In this document: positions 16,327 to 24,472 of the stretch, in pieces
Layout: each line of letters starts with the position of its first letter
How positions within the stretch are numbered: the first letter of the stretch is position 1
Source of the DNA: Pontivivens sp032464575
GTDB taxonomy: Bacteria > Pseudomonadota > Alphaproteobacteria > Rhodobacterales > Rhodobacteraceae
DNA length: 64,000 bases
Direction: 5' to 3'
Assembly: GCA_032464575.1 (NCBI GenBank)
Contig: JAWDKM010000004.1
Coordinates: 186,001-250,000, forward strand
The notes under the pieces: model-generated
What the model saw: only the letters and a program-made list of their open reading frames with translations
Told to the model about the DNA's origin: nothing
Databases searched by the model: none
Program-made: the position numbers and the translations under genes

Positions 16327-17163
16327 ATGATCGACCGACGCAGCCTGCTGGGTGCCGCCACCCTCGCCCCGTTCCTGGCCCTCGGCCGGGCTGCTGCCCA
16401 GACCCCGGGCCTGAGCATCGAGGAGGCCCGCGCGCGGGCCGCCGCGGGGCGCGAGGCGCTTGCCGCACAGCGCGGCGTGACCCTGATGGGCGAGGAGCGG
16501 ATCGCGATGCTGGTCTATCCCGGTTTCACCGCACTCGACCTCGTGGGACCGCACTATTTCCTTGCGAGCCTGCTGGGGGCGGAGATCCACCTCGTCACCA
16601 CGCAGGCCGATCTGTCGCCGGTGGCCAGCGACCTGATCCTCGCCATTGCGCCCACCGTCACCATGGCCGATGCGCCGGAGGAGGTGGACCTGCTCTTCGT
16701 GCCGGGCGGCTCCCGCGGGGCGGTGGAGGCGATGCGGGATGCGGCGGTGCTCGATTTCATCCGGAGCCGCGCGGCGACCGCCGGGACGGTGGCGAGCGTG
16801 TGCACGGGCTCCATGCTGCTGGGCGCCGCTGGCCTGCTGCGGGGACGTCGCGCGACGTCGCACTGGGCGGTGCGCCATGTGCTCGCCGAGTTCGGGGCGG
16901 AGCCGGTGGACGCGCGCATCGTGACCGACGGCAACATCCTGACGGGCGCGGGCGTGTCCGCGGGCCTCGACCTCGGCCTCGCGCTTGCCGCGGCACTGCG
17001 CGGACCGGGCTATGCGGAGGGCCTGCGCCTGCAGGCCGAATACGCCCCCGACCCGCCGGTGCCCGGCGGCACGCCGGAGACCACCTCTCCGGAGATCGCG
17101 CGCGCCCTCGCCGACATCTTCGCACCGCTCACCGCGGCGACCGAGGCGGCGGCGCGTGGATGA
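16327..17163 (+). CDS. Tat-exported DJ-1/PfpI-family protein
   Basis: A 278-aa protein. The N-terminus MIDRRSLLGAATLAPFLALG has a twin-arginine signal. The mature part is a DJ-1/PfpI glutamine-amidotransferase-like domain of the isonitrile-hydratase type: VYPGFTALDLVGP, FVPGGSRGAV, and the nucleophile elbow ASVCTGSMLLGAAGLL followed by RRATSHWAVRHVL. The Cys in VCTG is the expected nucleophile. RBS GGAGAG is 6 nt upstream. Export by Tat is unusual for this family, and the position between two PepSY membrane proteins suggests a periplasmic partner. Confidence 0.82.
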   Translation: MIDRRSLLGAATLAPFLALGRAAAQTPGLSIEEARARAAAGREALAAQRGVTLMGEERIAMLVYPGFTALDLVGPHYFLASLLGAEIHLVTTQADLSPVASDLILAIAPTVTMADAPEEVDLLFVPGGSRGAVEAMRDAAVLDFIRSRAATAGTVASVCTGSMLLGAAGLLRGRRATSHWAVRHVLAEFGAEPVDARIVTDGNILTGAGVSAGLDLGLALAAALRGPGYAEGLRLQAEYAPDPPVPGGTPETTSPEIARALADIFAPLTAATEAAARG

Positions 17164-17221
17164 TCCGGGGTGGCGCACGTCTCCGGTACGTCGTCCCGGG
17201 CGATGCGGCACGCCCGCCCCC

Positions 17222-17248
17222 GTTCCGATCCTAAAATCCGATTGGAAC
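17222..17248. promoter_or_regulatory. Inverted repeat upstream of second PepSY gene
   Basis: GTTCCGATC, 9-nt AT-richer spacer, GATTGGAAC: 8 of 9 positions pair. It ends 18 nt before the ATG of the second PepSY gene and may be an operator or an RNA hairpin. No regulator gene is adjacent. Confidence 0.4.
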
Positions 17249-17266
17249 ATCAGGTAGTTCGGGGGC

Positions 17267-18580
17267 ATGGTTCAGATGACATTCACGACGGCGGCGATCC
17301 GGCCGCCCCGCAGGGTCGCGCAGGGCGGCCTGCTCTACCGCATCGTGTGGCGATGGCACTTCCTCGCGGCGCTCTACGTCCTGCCCTTCCTGTTCCTGAT
17401 GTCGGCGAGCGGCGGGCTCTACCTCTTGAAGCCGCGAATCGACGGGCTGCTCTATGCCGACCAGCTGCATGTCGTGCCGGCGGGCACGTGGCAGCCGCTC
17501 GATGCGCAGGTGATGGCGCTGCACGAGCGGACGGGCATCGCGCGCCTGCATGGCGTCCTGGTCTCGGAGGATCCGGCACGCTCGGTGCAGATCGACTTCG
17601 ACGATGCCGGCGGCACGCGGTCCATCGCCTGGATCGATCCCTACAGGCTCGACGTGCTGGGCGTGAATGCGCGCGACACGATGCCGACGGAGCTCGTGCG
17701 GCGGCTGCATGGCGAGCTCCTGCTGGGCGGCACCGGGCGACTGCTGATCGAGCTTGCGGTGCACTGGTCGCTGGTCCTGTTCGTGACCGGCGCGGTGCTG
17801 TGGTGGCCCCGCGGGCCGCGCCGCCTGCGCGATGCCCTTGCCCTGCCGCGCGGCCGGGGGCGGGCCTGGTGGCGGCAGGGCCATCTCTTCGTCGGGATGC
17901 TCGCCACCCTTCTGACCGTGCCGCTCGTGCTGACGAGCCTGCCGATGACGACCGTCTGGGGCGGCGCGGTGGCGCGCGTTCAGGAGGGCCTCGGCCAGGC
18001 GTCGGTGCGGGTGGCGGACGAGGATCGCGTCCCGGCCTCGCTGCCGATGGGCAGGCCTCCGATCGGGCTGGAGGCGGCGCTGCACACCGCCATCTGGTCC
18101 GAGTTGCCGCCCCCCTGGGAGCTTCGCCCTTCGCCGCAGGCCGCGGGTCCCTACGTCATCGCGTCGGCCACCACGGATCGGATGGAGCAGGGTGAGATCG
18201 CGCTCGACAAGTACACCGGCGCGGTCCTGTCCCGCTACGACGCCATGGGCGACCCGGCAACGGCCCGCGGGCTGTCGCTCGCCGTCGCCTTCCACCAGGG
18301 CGAGCTCTATGGCAGGCCGAACCGCTATCAGAACGCGCTGGCGGCGTTTCTGGGGATGCTGCTCTCCGTCACCGGCTTCGTCGCGTGGTGGATGCGGCGG
18401 CCGGCGGGAGCGCTGGGCGTGCCGCAGGCGCCCGACCTGCCGGTGGCCCGGGGGATCGGGGCGCTGGCGCTCGGCCTGATGGTGGTGCTGCCGCTGGTCG
18501 GCCTGTCGCTCGCGCTGGCGCTGGCGCTCGACCGGCTGCTGGTCCGCCGGCTCGGCCGGCTGCGCCCCCGGCCGGCCTGA
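17267..18580 (+). CDS. PepSY-domain membrane protein (copy 2)
   Basis: A 437-aa paralogue of the protein at 14949-16256 with the same landmarks in order: WRWHFLAALYVLPFLFL, RLHGELLLGG, VLWWPRG, RAWWRQGHLFVGM, FHQGELYG, AWWMRRPAG. The two are colinear over their whole length, so this is a tandem duplication interrupted by the DJ-1-like gene. Differences concentrate in the periplasmic region around 60-150 and 230-330. The start may be the ATG at 17267 or the in-frame ATG 9 nt later. Confidence 0.86.
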   Translation: MVQMTFTTAAIRPPRRVAQGGLLYRIVWRWHFLAALYVLPFLFLMSASGGLYLLKPRIDGLLYADQLHVVPAGTWQPLDAQVMALHERTGIARLHGVLVSEDPARSVQIDFDDAGGTRSIAWIDPYRLDVLGVNARDTMPTELVRRLHGELLLGGTGRLLIELAVHWSLVLFVTGAVLWWPRGPRRLRDALALPRGRGRAWWRQGHLFVGMLATLLTVPLVLTSLPMTTVWGGAVARVQEGLGQASVRVADEDRVPASLPMGRPPIGLEAALHTAIWSELPPPWELRPSPQAAGPYVIASATTDRMEQGEIALDKYTGAVLSRYDAMGDPATARGLSLAVAFHQGELYGRPNRYQNALAAFLGMLLSVTGFVAWWMRRPAGALGVPQAPDLPVARGIGALALGLMVVLPLVGLSLALALALDRLLVRRLGRLRPRPA

Positions 18581-18624
18581 CCGGGCTTTGAAAGGCGGGC
18601 GACGCGGCCCATCTCGCCCGGGGG

Positions 18625-19059
18625 ATGACGGCGGACCTCGCACAGCTCGGCGGACTGTTCCTCGCGGCCTTCGGGGCGGCGACGCTGCTGCCCTTCCAGT
18701 CGGAGATCGTGCTGGTCGGCCTGCTGATCGCAGGGAACCTCGACTGGCCGCCGCTGCTGATCGTGGCGAGCGTGGGCAACATCCTGGGCTCCGTCGTCAA
18801 CTGGATCATGGGGCGCGGGATCGAGCATTTCCGCCATCGCCGCTGGTGGCCGGTGAGCGAGGCGCAGATGGACCGCGCCCAGCGCTGGTACGGGAAGTAC
18901 GGCGTCTGGACCCTGCTGCTGAGCTGGGCGCCCCTGGGCGATCCGGTCACGGTGGTGGCGGGCGTAATGCGCACGCCTTTCTGGCTGTTCCTGCTGCTGG
19001 TGAGCATCGCGAAGACGGGGCGCTACGCCGTCGTCGTCTGGCTGACGCTCGCGGTCTGA
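18625..19059 (+). CDS. YqaA-family (DedA-like) membrane protein
   Basis: A 144-aa membrane protein of the YqaA/SNARE-associated group related to DedA. Conserved features are FGAATLLPFQSEIVLVGLL near the N-terminus, SVGNILGSVVNWIMGRG, and SWAPLGDPVTVVAGVMRTP. About four membrane segments. DedA-superfamily proteins act in envelope lipid homeostasis; the role of the short YqaA form is unclear. It starts 44 nt after the second PepSY gene. Confidence 0.85.
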   Translation: MTADLAQLGGLFLAAFGAATLLPFQSEIVLVGLLIAGNLDWPPLLIVASVGNILGSVVNWIMGRGIEHFRHRRWWPVSEAQMDRAQRWYGKYGVWTLLLSWAPLGDPVTVVAGVMRTPFWLFLLLVSIAKTGRYAVVVWLTLAV

Positions 19060-19081
19060 AATCCTTTCTTAAGGACAGCCG

Positions 19082-19774
19082 GTGCAGAGTGCGGGTGCCG
19101 ATCAGAACGGAGCCGCCGATGTGAGCCAAATTCCGAGCCTGCGCCGCCTCGGACACCTGACCTATGTCACCGTGGGCCCGGCGCGGATCGCCGCCTGCGT
19201 GATCCTGCTCGCCCAGCGGGCCGCGATGGATCCCGACATGGCCGCCCCGCCGCAGGCCGCGACCCAACGCGCGCTCGACCGGCTGGACGCCGCCGTGCGC
19301 CTGCTGGGCAGCGGCCTCGCGCAGGAGCAGCAGAGCCTCGACATCACGCCCGGCGCCGATGTGGCACCCGCCCGCGCTGCCGCCCGTCAGGCGCTCGAGG
19401 AACTGCAGAAGCATGCCGGGTGCACGGCGGGCGACCTCGCCGACCGGCTGCGCCGTGCGCCGGACCTGAGCGAACTCTGCCTTGTCACGCTGGAGGACCG
19501 GATCACGGGATACCTCGCGAAGGTCGAGGAGGATGTCGCCCGGATCGAGAGGGAGATGCTCCGACGCGAACGCGCCGATCTCACCCGCTCCCTGCGCCAG
19601 CTCGAGAATGTGGGGCGGAGCATCGAGCTGATCGCCATCAACGCGGGCGTCGAGGCGGCGCGCGCCGGCACCGCGGGAGCCGGGTTGCGGGTCATCGCGG
19701 GCGAGATGCAGCGCCTGTCCCACGGCATGGGCTCCTTTCTCACGGACATGGGACGGCGGATCCGCGACCTCTGA
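19082..19774 (+). CDS. Soluble MCP-like signalling-domain protein
   Basis: A 230-aa cytoplasmic protein with a C-terminal piece of a methyl-accepting chemotaxis signalling domain: the hairpin-tip stretch IELIAINAGVEAARAGTAG followed by GLRVIAGEMQRLSHGM matches the receptor tip that contacts CheA/CheW. The N-terminal 150 residues are helical with no membrane segment or recognised sensor. The GTG at 19082 is preceded by AAGGA at 6-nt spacing, so it was chosen over a GTG at 19121. The signalling domain is much shorter than in true receptors. Confidence 0.72.
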   Translation: MQSAGADQNGAADVSQIPSLRRLGHLTYVTVGPARIAACVILLAQRAAMDPDMAAPPQAATQRALDRLDAAVRLLGSGLAQEQQSLDITPGADVAPARAAARQALEELQKHAGCTAGDLADRLRRAPDLSELCLVTLEDRITGYLAKVEEDVARIEREMLRRERADLTRSLRQLENVGRSIELIAINAGVEAARAGTAGAGLRVIAGEMQRLSHGMGSFLTDMGRRIRDL

Positions 19775-19842
19775 GCGCGCGCCCCTTTCGGAGCACCGGT
19801 CCTTGGGTCTATATGGATCGCAAGATGCCGGAGACCGTGCCC

Positions 19843-20790
19843 ATGCCGCCGCTGACCATCCACCTTGCCGCGCCGCGCGGCTTCTGCGCCGGGGTCGACC
19901 GGGCGATCAAGATCGTCGAGATGGCGCTCGAGAAATGGGGGGCGCCCGTCTACGTGCGGCACGAGATCGTCCACAACCGCTACGTCGTCGATGGCCTGCG
20001 CGAGAAGGGCGCCGTCTTCGTCGAGGAGCTCGACGACTGCCCGCCCGACCGGCCCGTGATCTTCTCCGCCCATGGCGTGCCGAAGGCGGTCCCGGCGGAG
20101 GCCGAGCGGCGCCGGATGCTCTATGTCGATGCCACCTGCCCACTGGTGAGCAAGGTCCATATCGAGGCCGAACGCCACCACGCGAACGGCCTGCAGATGG
20201 TCATGATCGGTCACGAGGGGCATCCCGAGACGGTGGGCACCATGGGCCAGCTCCCGCCCGGCGAGGTGCTGCTGGTCGAGACGCCCGCAGATGTGGCCGG
20301 GTTGGAACCGCGCGACCCCGAAAAGCTCGCCTACATCACGCAGACGACACTGAGCGTCGACGACACGGCGGAGATCGTGGCGGCCCTGACCGCCCGCTTC
20401 CCCGCCATCGTCGGTCCGCACAAGGAAGACATCTGCTACGCGACCACCAACCGGCAGGAGGCCGTGAAGGCCGTGGCGCCGAAGGTGGATGCGCTCCTCG
20501 TGATCGGCGCGCCCAACTCCTCCAACTCCAAGCGGCTGGTGGAGGTCGGGGCCAAGGCAGGCTGCGCCTATTCCCAGCTCGTCCAGCGCGCCGCCGATAT
20601 CGACTGGCGCGCCCTCGACGGCATCCGCCATCTCGGCATCACCGCGGGGGCGAGCGCGCCCGAGGTGCTGATCGAGGAGGTCATCGACGCCTTCCGCGCC
20701 CGCTACGACGTGACCGTCGAGGTGGTCGAAACCGCCCAGGAGAACGTCGAGTTCAAGGTCCCCCGCGTCCTGCGCCAACCCGCGGCGTGA
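19843..20790 (+). CDS. ispH: 4-hydroxy-3-methylbut-2-enyl diphosphate reductase
   Basis: IspH, last step of the MEP isoprenoid pathway, a [4Fe-4S] enzyme making IPP and DMAPP. Cluster cysteines are in PRGFCAGVDRA (Cys15), DATCPLVSKVH and EDICYATTNRQEAVK. HGVPKAVP, GHEGHPETVGTMGQ and GAPNSSNSKRLVE are also diagnostic. Starts at 19813, 19825 or 19843 are possible; 19843 has GGAG 9 nt upstream and gives the usual N-terminus. Monocistronic by position, convergent with the aminotransferase. Confidence 0.95.
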   Translation: MPPLTIHLAAPRGFCAGVDRAIKIVEMALEKWGAPVYVRHEIVHNRYVVDGLREKGAVFVEELDDCPPDRPVIFSAHGVPKAVPAEAERRRMLYVDATCPLVSKVHIEAERHHANGLQMVMIGHEGHPETVGTMGQLPPGEVLLVETPADVAGLEPRDPEKLAYITQTTLSVDDTAEIVAALTARFPAIVGPHKEDICYATTNRQEAVKAVAPKVDALLVIGAPNSSNSKRLVEVGAKAGCAYSQLVQRAADIDWRALDGIRHLGITAGASAPEVLIEEVIDAFRARYDVTVEVVETAQENVEFKVPRVLRQPAA

Positions 20791-20838
20791 CCCCTTTCCT
20801 CGTGTGAAGGCAAGCACCCGCCGGACGTCCGCCGTCGG

Positions 20839-22008
20839 TCAGGCCCGCCTCACGACCTCGACGAACCGGGCGATCTCCTCGTGCGTGTTGAAGTAATGGA
20901 CGGAGGCTCGCACCAGCGCCGCGAGGTTGCGCGGCTCAAGGTCCAAACGCGCCGCCGTGACCGGAGACACCGACACGTTGATCCCGTCCGCGCGCAAGCT
21001 GTCGGCCATCGCCCTGGGATCGATCCCGTCTTTCGTGAACGTGACGATCCCGCATTTCTTCTCACCCAGATCGTGCACCGAGACGCCTTTGACGTCGCCC
21101 AACGCCACGCGCAGGTCCCGCGCCAGCTCGATCACGCGGGCCTCGATACTCGCGAGCCCGATGCCCCGTGCGTACCGGACGGCCTCCATCAGACCGACGC
21201 GGCCCGCGACATAGCTCTCCCAATTCTCGAAGCGCTTGGCACCGGGGGTGAGTTCGAAATCATTCGCCTCGGTCCACTTCGCCGACAGCAGGTCGACGAA
21301 GGGCGGATCGATCCGGTCGAGGATGCCCTTCCGGACATAGAGAAACCCGGTGCCCCTCGGCCCCCGCAGGAACTTGCGCCCGGTGCCGGAGAGGACATCG
21401 CAGCCGATGTGGGCCACGTCCACATCCAGCTGGCCGACCGACTGGCAGGCGTCGAGCAGGTAGAGAACGCCATGTTTCCTTGCGATTTTCCCGACTTCGG
21501 CGGCCGGGTTCACGAGGCCACCCTGCGTCGGCACATGCGTGATGGCGATCAACTTCGTCTGCGGCCCGATCATGCCGTCCAGCGCGCCGACGTCGATCTG
21601 ACCGAATTCATCCGAGGGCACGAGATCGATCTCGAACCCGAGACGCCGCGACTGCTGAAGCAGCGCGAGGTAGTTGGACGCGTATTCCGATCCGTGGGTG
21701 ATGACCCGGTCGCCCGGCTTCAGCTGGAGGCCGTAGAACGCCATGTCCCACGCGCGCGTCGCATTCTCCACGAACGCGATCTCGTCGGGCTCGGCATTCA
21801 GGAGGCCCGCGAACTCGGCATAGAACGCCTGGATGTCATCCTGCGCCCGCCGTTCCGCCTCATACCCGCCGACGTCGTTCTCGTCACGCAGCACACGTTG
21901 GAGCGCCTCGAACACCGGCGTGGGCATGAGAGATGAGCCGGCATTGTTGAAGTGCAGCACGTTCTTGCAGCTCGGCGTGTCTGCGCGGATTTTGTCCAGA
22001 TCGATCAT
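20839..22008 (-). CDS. Class V aminotransferase-fold PLP enzyme
   Basis: PLP-dependent enzyme, 389 aa, of the class V aminotransferase/NifS fold. NNAGSSLMP is the N-terminal substrate region, AFVENATRAWDMAF the cofactor phosphate region, LLDACQSVGQLDVDV the Asp strand and GTGRKFLRGPRGTGFLYV the Schiff-base Lys region. The family includes cysteine desulfurases, isopenicillin-N-epimerase-like enzymes and hercynylcysteine sulfoxide lyase; the sequence alone does not choose. It is upstream of, and on the same strand as, no other gene; the nearest regulator is the Lrp gene 123 nt away. Confidence 0.85.
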   Translation of the reverse strand: MIDLDKIRADTPSCKNVLHFNNAGSSLMPTPVFEALQRVLRDENDVGGYEAERRAQDDIQAFYAEFAGLLNAEPDEIAFVENATRAWDMAFYGLQLKPGDRVITHGSEYASNYLALLQQSRRLGFEIDLVPSDEFGQIDVGALDGMIGPQTKLIAITHVPTQGGLVNPAAEVGKIARKHGVLYLLDACQSVGQLDVDVAHIGCDVLSGTGRKFLRGPRGTGFLYVRKGILDRIDPPFVDLLSAKWTEANDFELTPGAKRFENWESYVAGRVGLMEAVRYARGIGLASIEARVIELARDLRVALGDVKGVSVHDLGEKKCGIVTFTKDGIDPRAMADSLRADGINVSVSPVTAARLDLEPRNLAALVRASVHYFNTHEEIARFVEVVRRA

Positions 22009-22131
22009 GACCCTGATCCTCTACGCCAAACAGCACAAAGCAAGCGCCTGAATGCAGGAGATCGAACGACGAGCGCGCCCGAGGTGACCATGGACCTGCC
22101 CAGACGCGGTGAGGGAGCCCGGCGGTTGGGC

Positions 22132-22605
22132 TCAGGTGTCGATGTCGAGCAAGGCCGACAGGTCCCGCTGCTCCGCGCCGTCAAAGATGATCGATGTCTC
22201 GATGCGGTGGACCTCTTCCCGCGACGAAAAACGCTCGACCACGACGCGGTGCAGGTGCGCGGTGTCTCGCGTGACCAGTTCGACAATTGCATCGAACCTG
22301 CCGCTGATCATCCACGCAGCGCGCACCTCGGCGATTTCCAGCACGTCATGGACGAAGGCATCCAGGTTGGACTTCTCGTGCTCCGACATCTGAACGAACA
22401 GGAGCGCCCTCAGAGACAGGCCGAGTTGCCCCAGATCCACATCAAGATGCGCGCCCGATACGAGGTCGCTGTTGAGAAGGCGCTTGGTGCGCTCATGCAC
22501 ACTCGACGGTGAGAGGGCGACAGCATCGGCGAGCTCCTTGTTGGTCGTCCGGACATTCTTCGACAACAGGGCCAGTATCCTGCGATCGGTTCGGTCAAGC
22601 TCCAT
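22132..22605 (-). CDS. Lrp/AsnC-family transcriptional regulator
   Basis: A 157-aa Lrp/AsnC regulator. The N-terminal HTH reads LDRTDRRILALLSKN and TNKELADAVALSPSSVHERT; the C-terminal RAM domain contains VRAAWMISGRFDAIVELV and ends in the usual beta strand before a short tail. RBS GAGGGCG lies just upstream of the ATG at 22603-22605. It is divergent from a DUF2000 gene, a recurrent arrangement that suggests direct control, and could also control the class V aminotransferase downstream. Confidence 0.92.
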   Translation of the reverse strand: MELDRTDRRILALLSKNVRTTNKELADAVALSPSSVHERTKRLLNSDLVSGAHLDVDLGQLGLSLRALLFVQMSEHEKSNLDAFVHDVLEIAEVRAAWMISGRFDAIVELVTRDTAHLHRVVVERFSSREEVHRIETSIIFDGAEQRDLSALLDIDT

Positions 22606-22734
22606 AGTCGCGCCCTCATATCGGAAATGCTTCGTTTGTTGCGTTCGTCCGCCCATCCTATCCTGCCGGAGGCACTTCTCACCAAATAATCGTTGGTGAA
22701 TGTGCGCAGATGACAAAGATAGTGGGGCGCAGGC

Positions 22735-23142
22735 TTGTTCGATACGAAAATCTCCCTGATCGTGCGGGACGATCTGCTGGGCTGGCAGAAGCTGAACGTG
22801 ACCGCCTTCCTGACGAGTGGCATTCTCGGCGCCGATCCCGATCTTCTTGGCGAGCGCTACGAGGATGCCAGCGGCCGCAGCTACCGACCCTTGATCATCC
22901 AGCCGATGATCGTGCTTACGACAGACCGCGACGGGTTGAAGCGGATCCACGGCCGTGCGCTGACGCGCGGCATGGATATGGCGATCTACATCGAAGAGAT
23001 GTTCGCGACCGGCCACGATGCCGCCAACCGCGCGGCGGTCAGGGCATGTGAAACCGAAGCGTTGAACCTCGTCGGCCTCGCCCTGCGCGACGACAGGAAA
23101 GCGGTCGATAAGGTCACAAAGGGTGCGAAGATGCATCCGTGA
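22735..23142 (+). CDS. DUF2000 family protein
   Basis: DUF2000 protein, 135 aa: KISLIVRDDLLGWQKLNVTA, then GRALTRGMDMAIYIEEMF, then TGHDAANRAAV, ending in GLALRDDRKAVDKVTKG, all family hallmarks. The fold is related to peptidyl-tRNA hydrolase II; function unknown. The apparent start is TTG at 22735 with GGGGCGCAGG upstream; no ATG is available nearer than the middle of the domain. Divergent from the Lrp gene. Confidence 0.85.
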   Translation: MFDTKISLIVRDDLLGWQKLNVTAFLTSGILGADPDLLGERYEDASGRSYRPLIIQPMIVLTTDRDGLKRIHGRALTRGMDMAIYIEEMFATGHDAANRAAVRACETEALNLVGLALRDDRKAVDKVTKGAKMHP

Positions 23143-23224
23143 CACCGGCGCTCGGATACGAGCCAGCGGCTTCGCGCGACGCAGGAGCCGGCAAACCGAC
23201 CTCTCAAGCCACCCATCGCCCAAC

Positions 23225-23254
23225 AAAAAAGGCGCCGCCCGGGGGGCGGCGCCT
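23225..23254 (-). terminator. Rho-independent terminator after TRAP binding-protein gene
   Basis: On the minus strand AGGCGCCGCC pairs with GGCGGCGCCT around a short C/G loop (23230-23254), followed by TTTTTT (23230-23225). It ends the transcript of the gene stopping at 23274, and lies in the convergent gap with the DUF2000 gene. Confidence 0.85.
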
Positions 23255-23273
23255 GCTGTGGAAGCGGCTCGGC

Positions 23274-24314
23274 TCAAGCGCCGCCGCCGGATTCTTCGGC
23301 CATCAGGGCGCGGGCACGCTCGACCATATCCTCGCCCGGCAGGTTGCGGGCGTTGGCCTCGGCGATCCATGCCTGGATCAGCGGATCGGCGAGGTCGGCC
23401 CAGCGGGCGGTTTCCTCGGGGGTCAGCTCCACGATCGTGTTGCCGGCGCCCACCGCACTCTCGCGGCCCGGCACGTCGCCGGTATCCATCGCACGGCCCG
23501 CGAAGGCCGAGGTCTCGAGGCCGGAGTTGGCGTCGATCACCGCCTTCAGGTCGTCGGGCAGCGCGTTGTAGGCGTCGTGGTTCATCGCCCAGACGAAGAA
23601 GGTGTTGTACATCGAGCGCTCGCCGCCGAGCTCGGTGTGGCTCTCCGCCAGTTCCTGCACGCGCAGCGCGGGCACGATCTCCCACGGGATGACACCGCCA
23701 TCGACGACACCCTTGGACAGCGCCTCGGGGAAGGCCGGGACCGGCATGCCGACCGGCGTGGCCCCCATCGATTCAAGGAGAGCGTTGGCCTGCCGGGACG
23801 GGCCGCGCAGCTTGAGGCCCGCCATGTCCTCCAGGCTCTCCACGCTGGTGTTGCCGGTGTGGATGATGCCGGGCCCGTGCACGTGGACCGCGAGCACCTT
23901 CACCCCCGACAGCTCGTCGGCCAGGAACTCCTCGTAGAAGCGCCAGGCGGCGCGGGAGCTCTCCTCTGCGCTCAGCGACGTCATGAAGGGCAGCTCGAAC
24001 GTCTCCGACCCCGGGAAGCGGCCCGGCGTGTAGGAGGGGATGAACCAGCCGCCATCGATCACGCCGTCGGCGATCTGCTGGTAGAGCGCGGGCGGCGCGC
24101 CGCCGAGCTGCATGGACGGATATAGTTCAAAGTTTATACGTCCGTCGCTCTCGGCCTCGATCGCTTCACCCCAGGGGATCATGAAGTGCTTGGGCACCGA
24201 CCCCTGATTCGAGATGAAATGCTGAAAGCGCAGCGTGACATCCTGTGCCGCCGCTTGCCCGGCGAGCCCCAGCGCCAGCGCGGCCGCGGCCGCGCCTTTG
24301 AGCAATGCGTTCAT
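23274..24314 (-). CDS. TRAP transporter solute-binding protein (DctP family)
   Basis: A 346-aa periplasmic binding protein of a TRAP transporter. The signal peptide MNALLKGAAAAALALGLAG ends at AAAQ. The mature DctP domain has FQHFISNQGSVPKHF, LYPSMQLGG, LKLRGPSRQANALLESMGA and PVGMPVPAFPEALSKGVVDG, the last being the family's substrate-proximal region. The ATG at 24312-24314 follows AGGGAGAAG. No dctQ or dctM membrane gene is nearby, so it is an orphan that must share permeases encoded elsewhere. Divergent from the gamma-glutamyltransferase gene. Confidence 0.9.
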   Translation of the reverse strand: MNALLKGAAAAALALGLAGQAAAQDVTLRFQHFISNQGSVPKHFMIPWGEAIEAESDGRINFELYPSMQLGGAPPALYQQIADGVIDGGWFIPSYTPGRFPGSETFELPFMTSLSAEESSRAAWRFYEEFLADELSGVKVLAVHVHGPGIIHTGNTSVESLEDMAGLKLRGPSRQANALLESMGATPVGMPVPAFPEALSKGVVDGGVIPWEIVPALRVQELAESHTELGGERSMYNTFFVWAMNHDAYNALPDDLKAVIDANSGLETSAFAGRAMDTGDVPGRESAVGAGNTIVELTPEETARWADLADPLIQAWIAEANARNLPGEDMVERARALMAEESGGGA

Positions 24315-24472
24315 CGTCTTCTCCCTGTTGTCGGGCAGCCGGTCGAACCGCCGCCGGGCAAAATCTGAACCGTCCCGTTCACAACCGTCAACCCCCTCGC
24401 CGCGGTTGAGGGCTGCGCTAGCTTTTCGCGTCAAAGCGGTACGCACCGCCCGCGCCGGATGGAGGAGATCCC

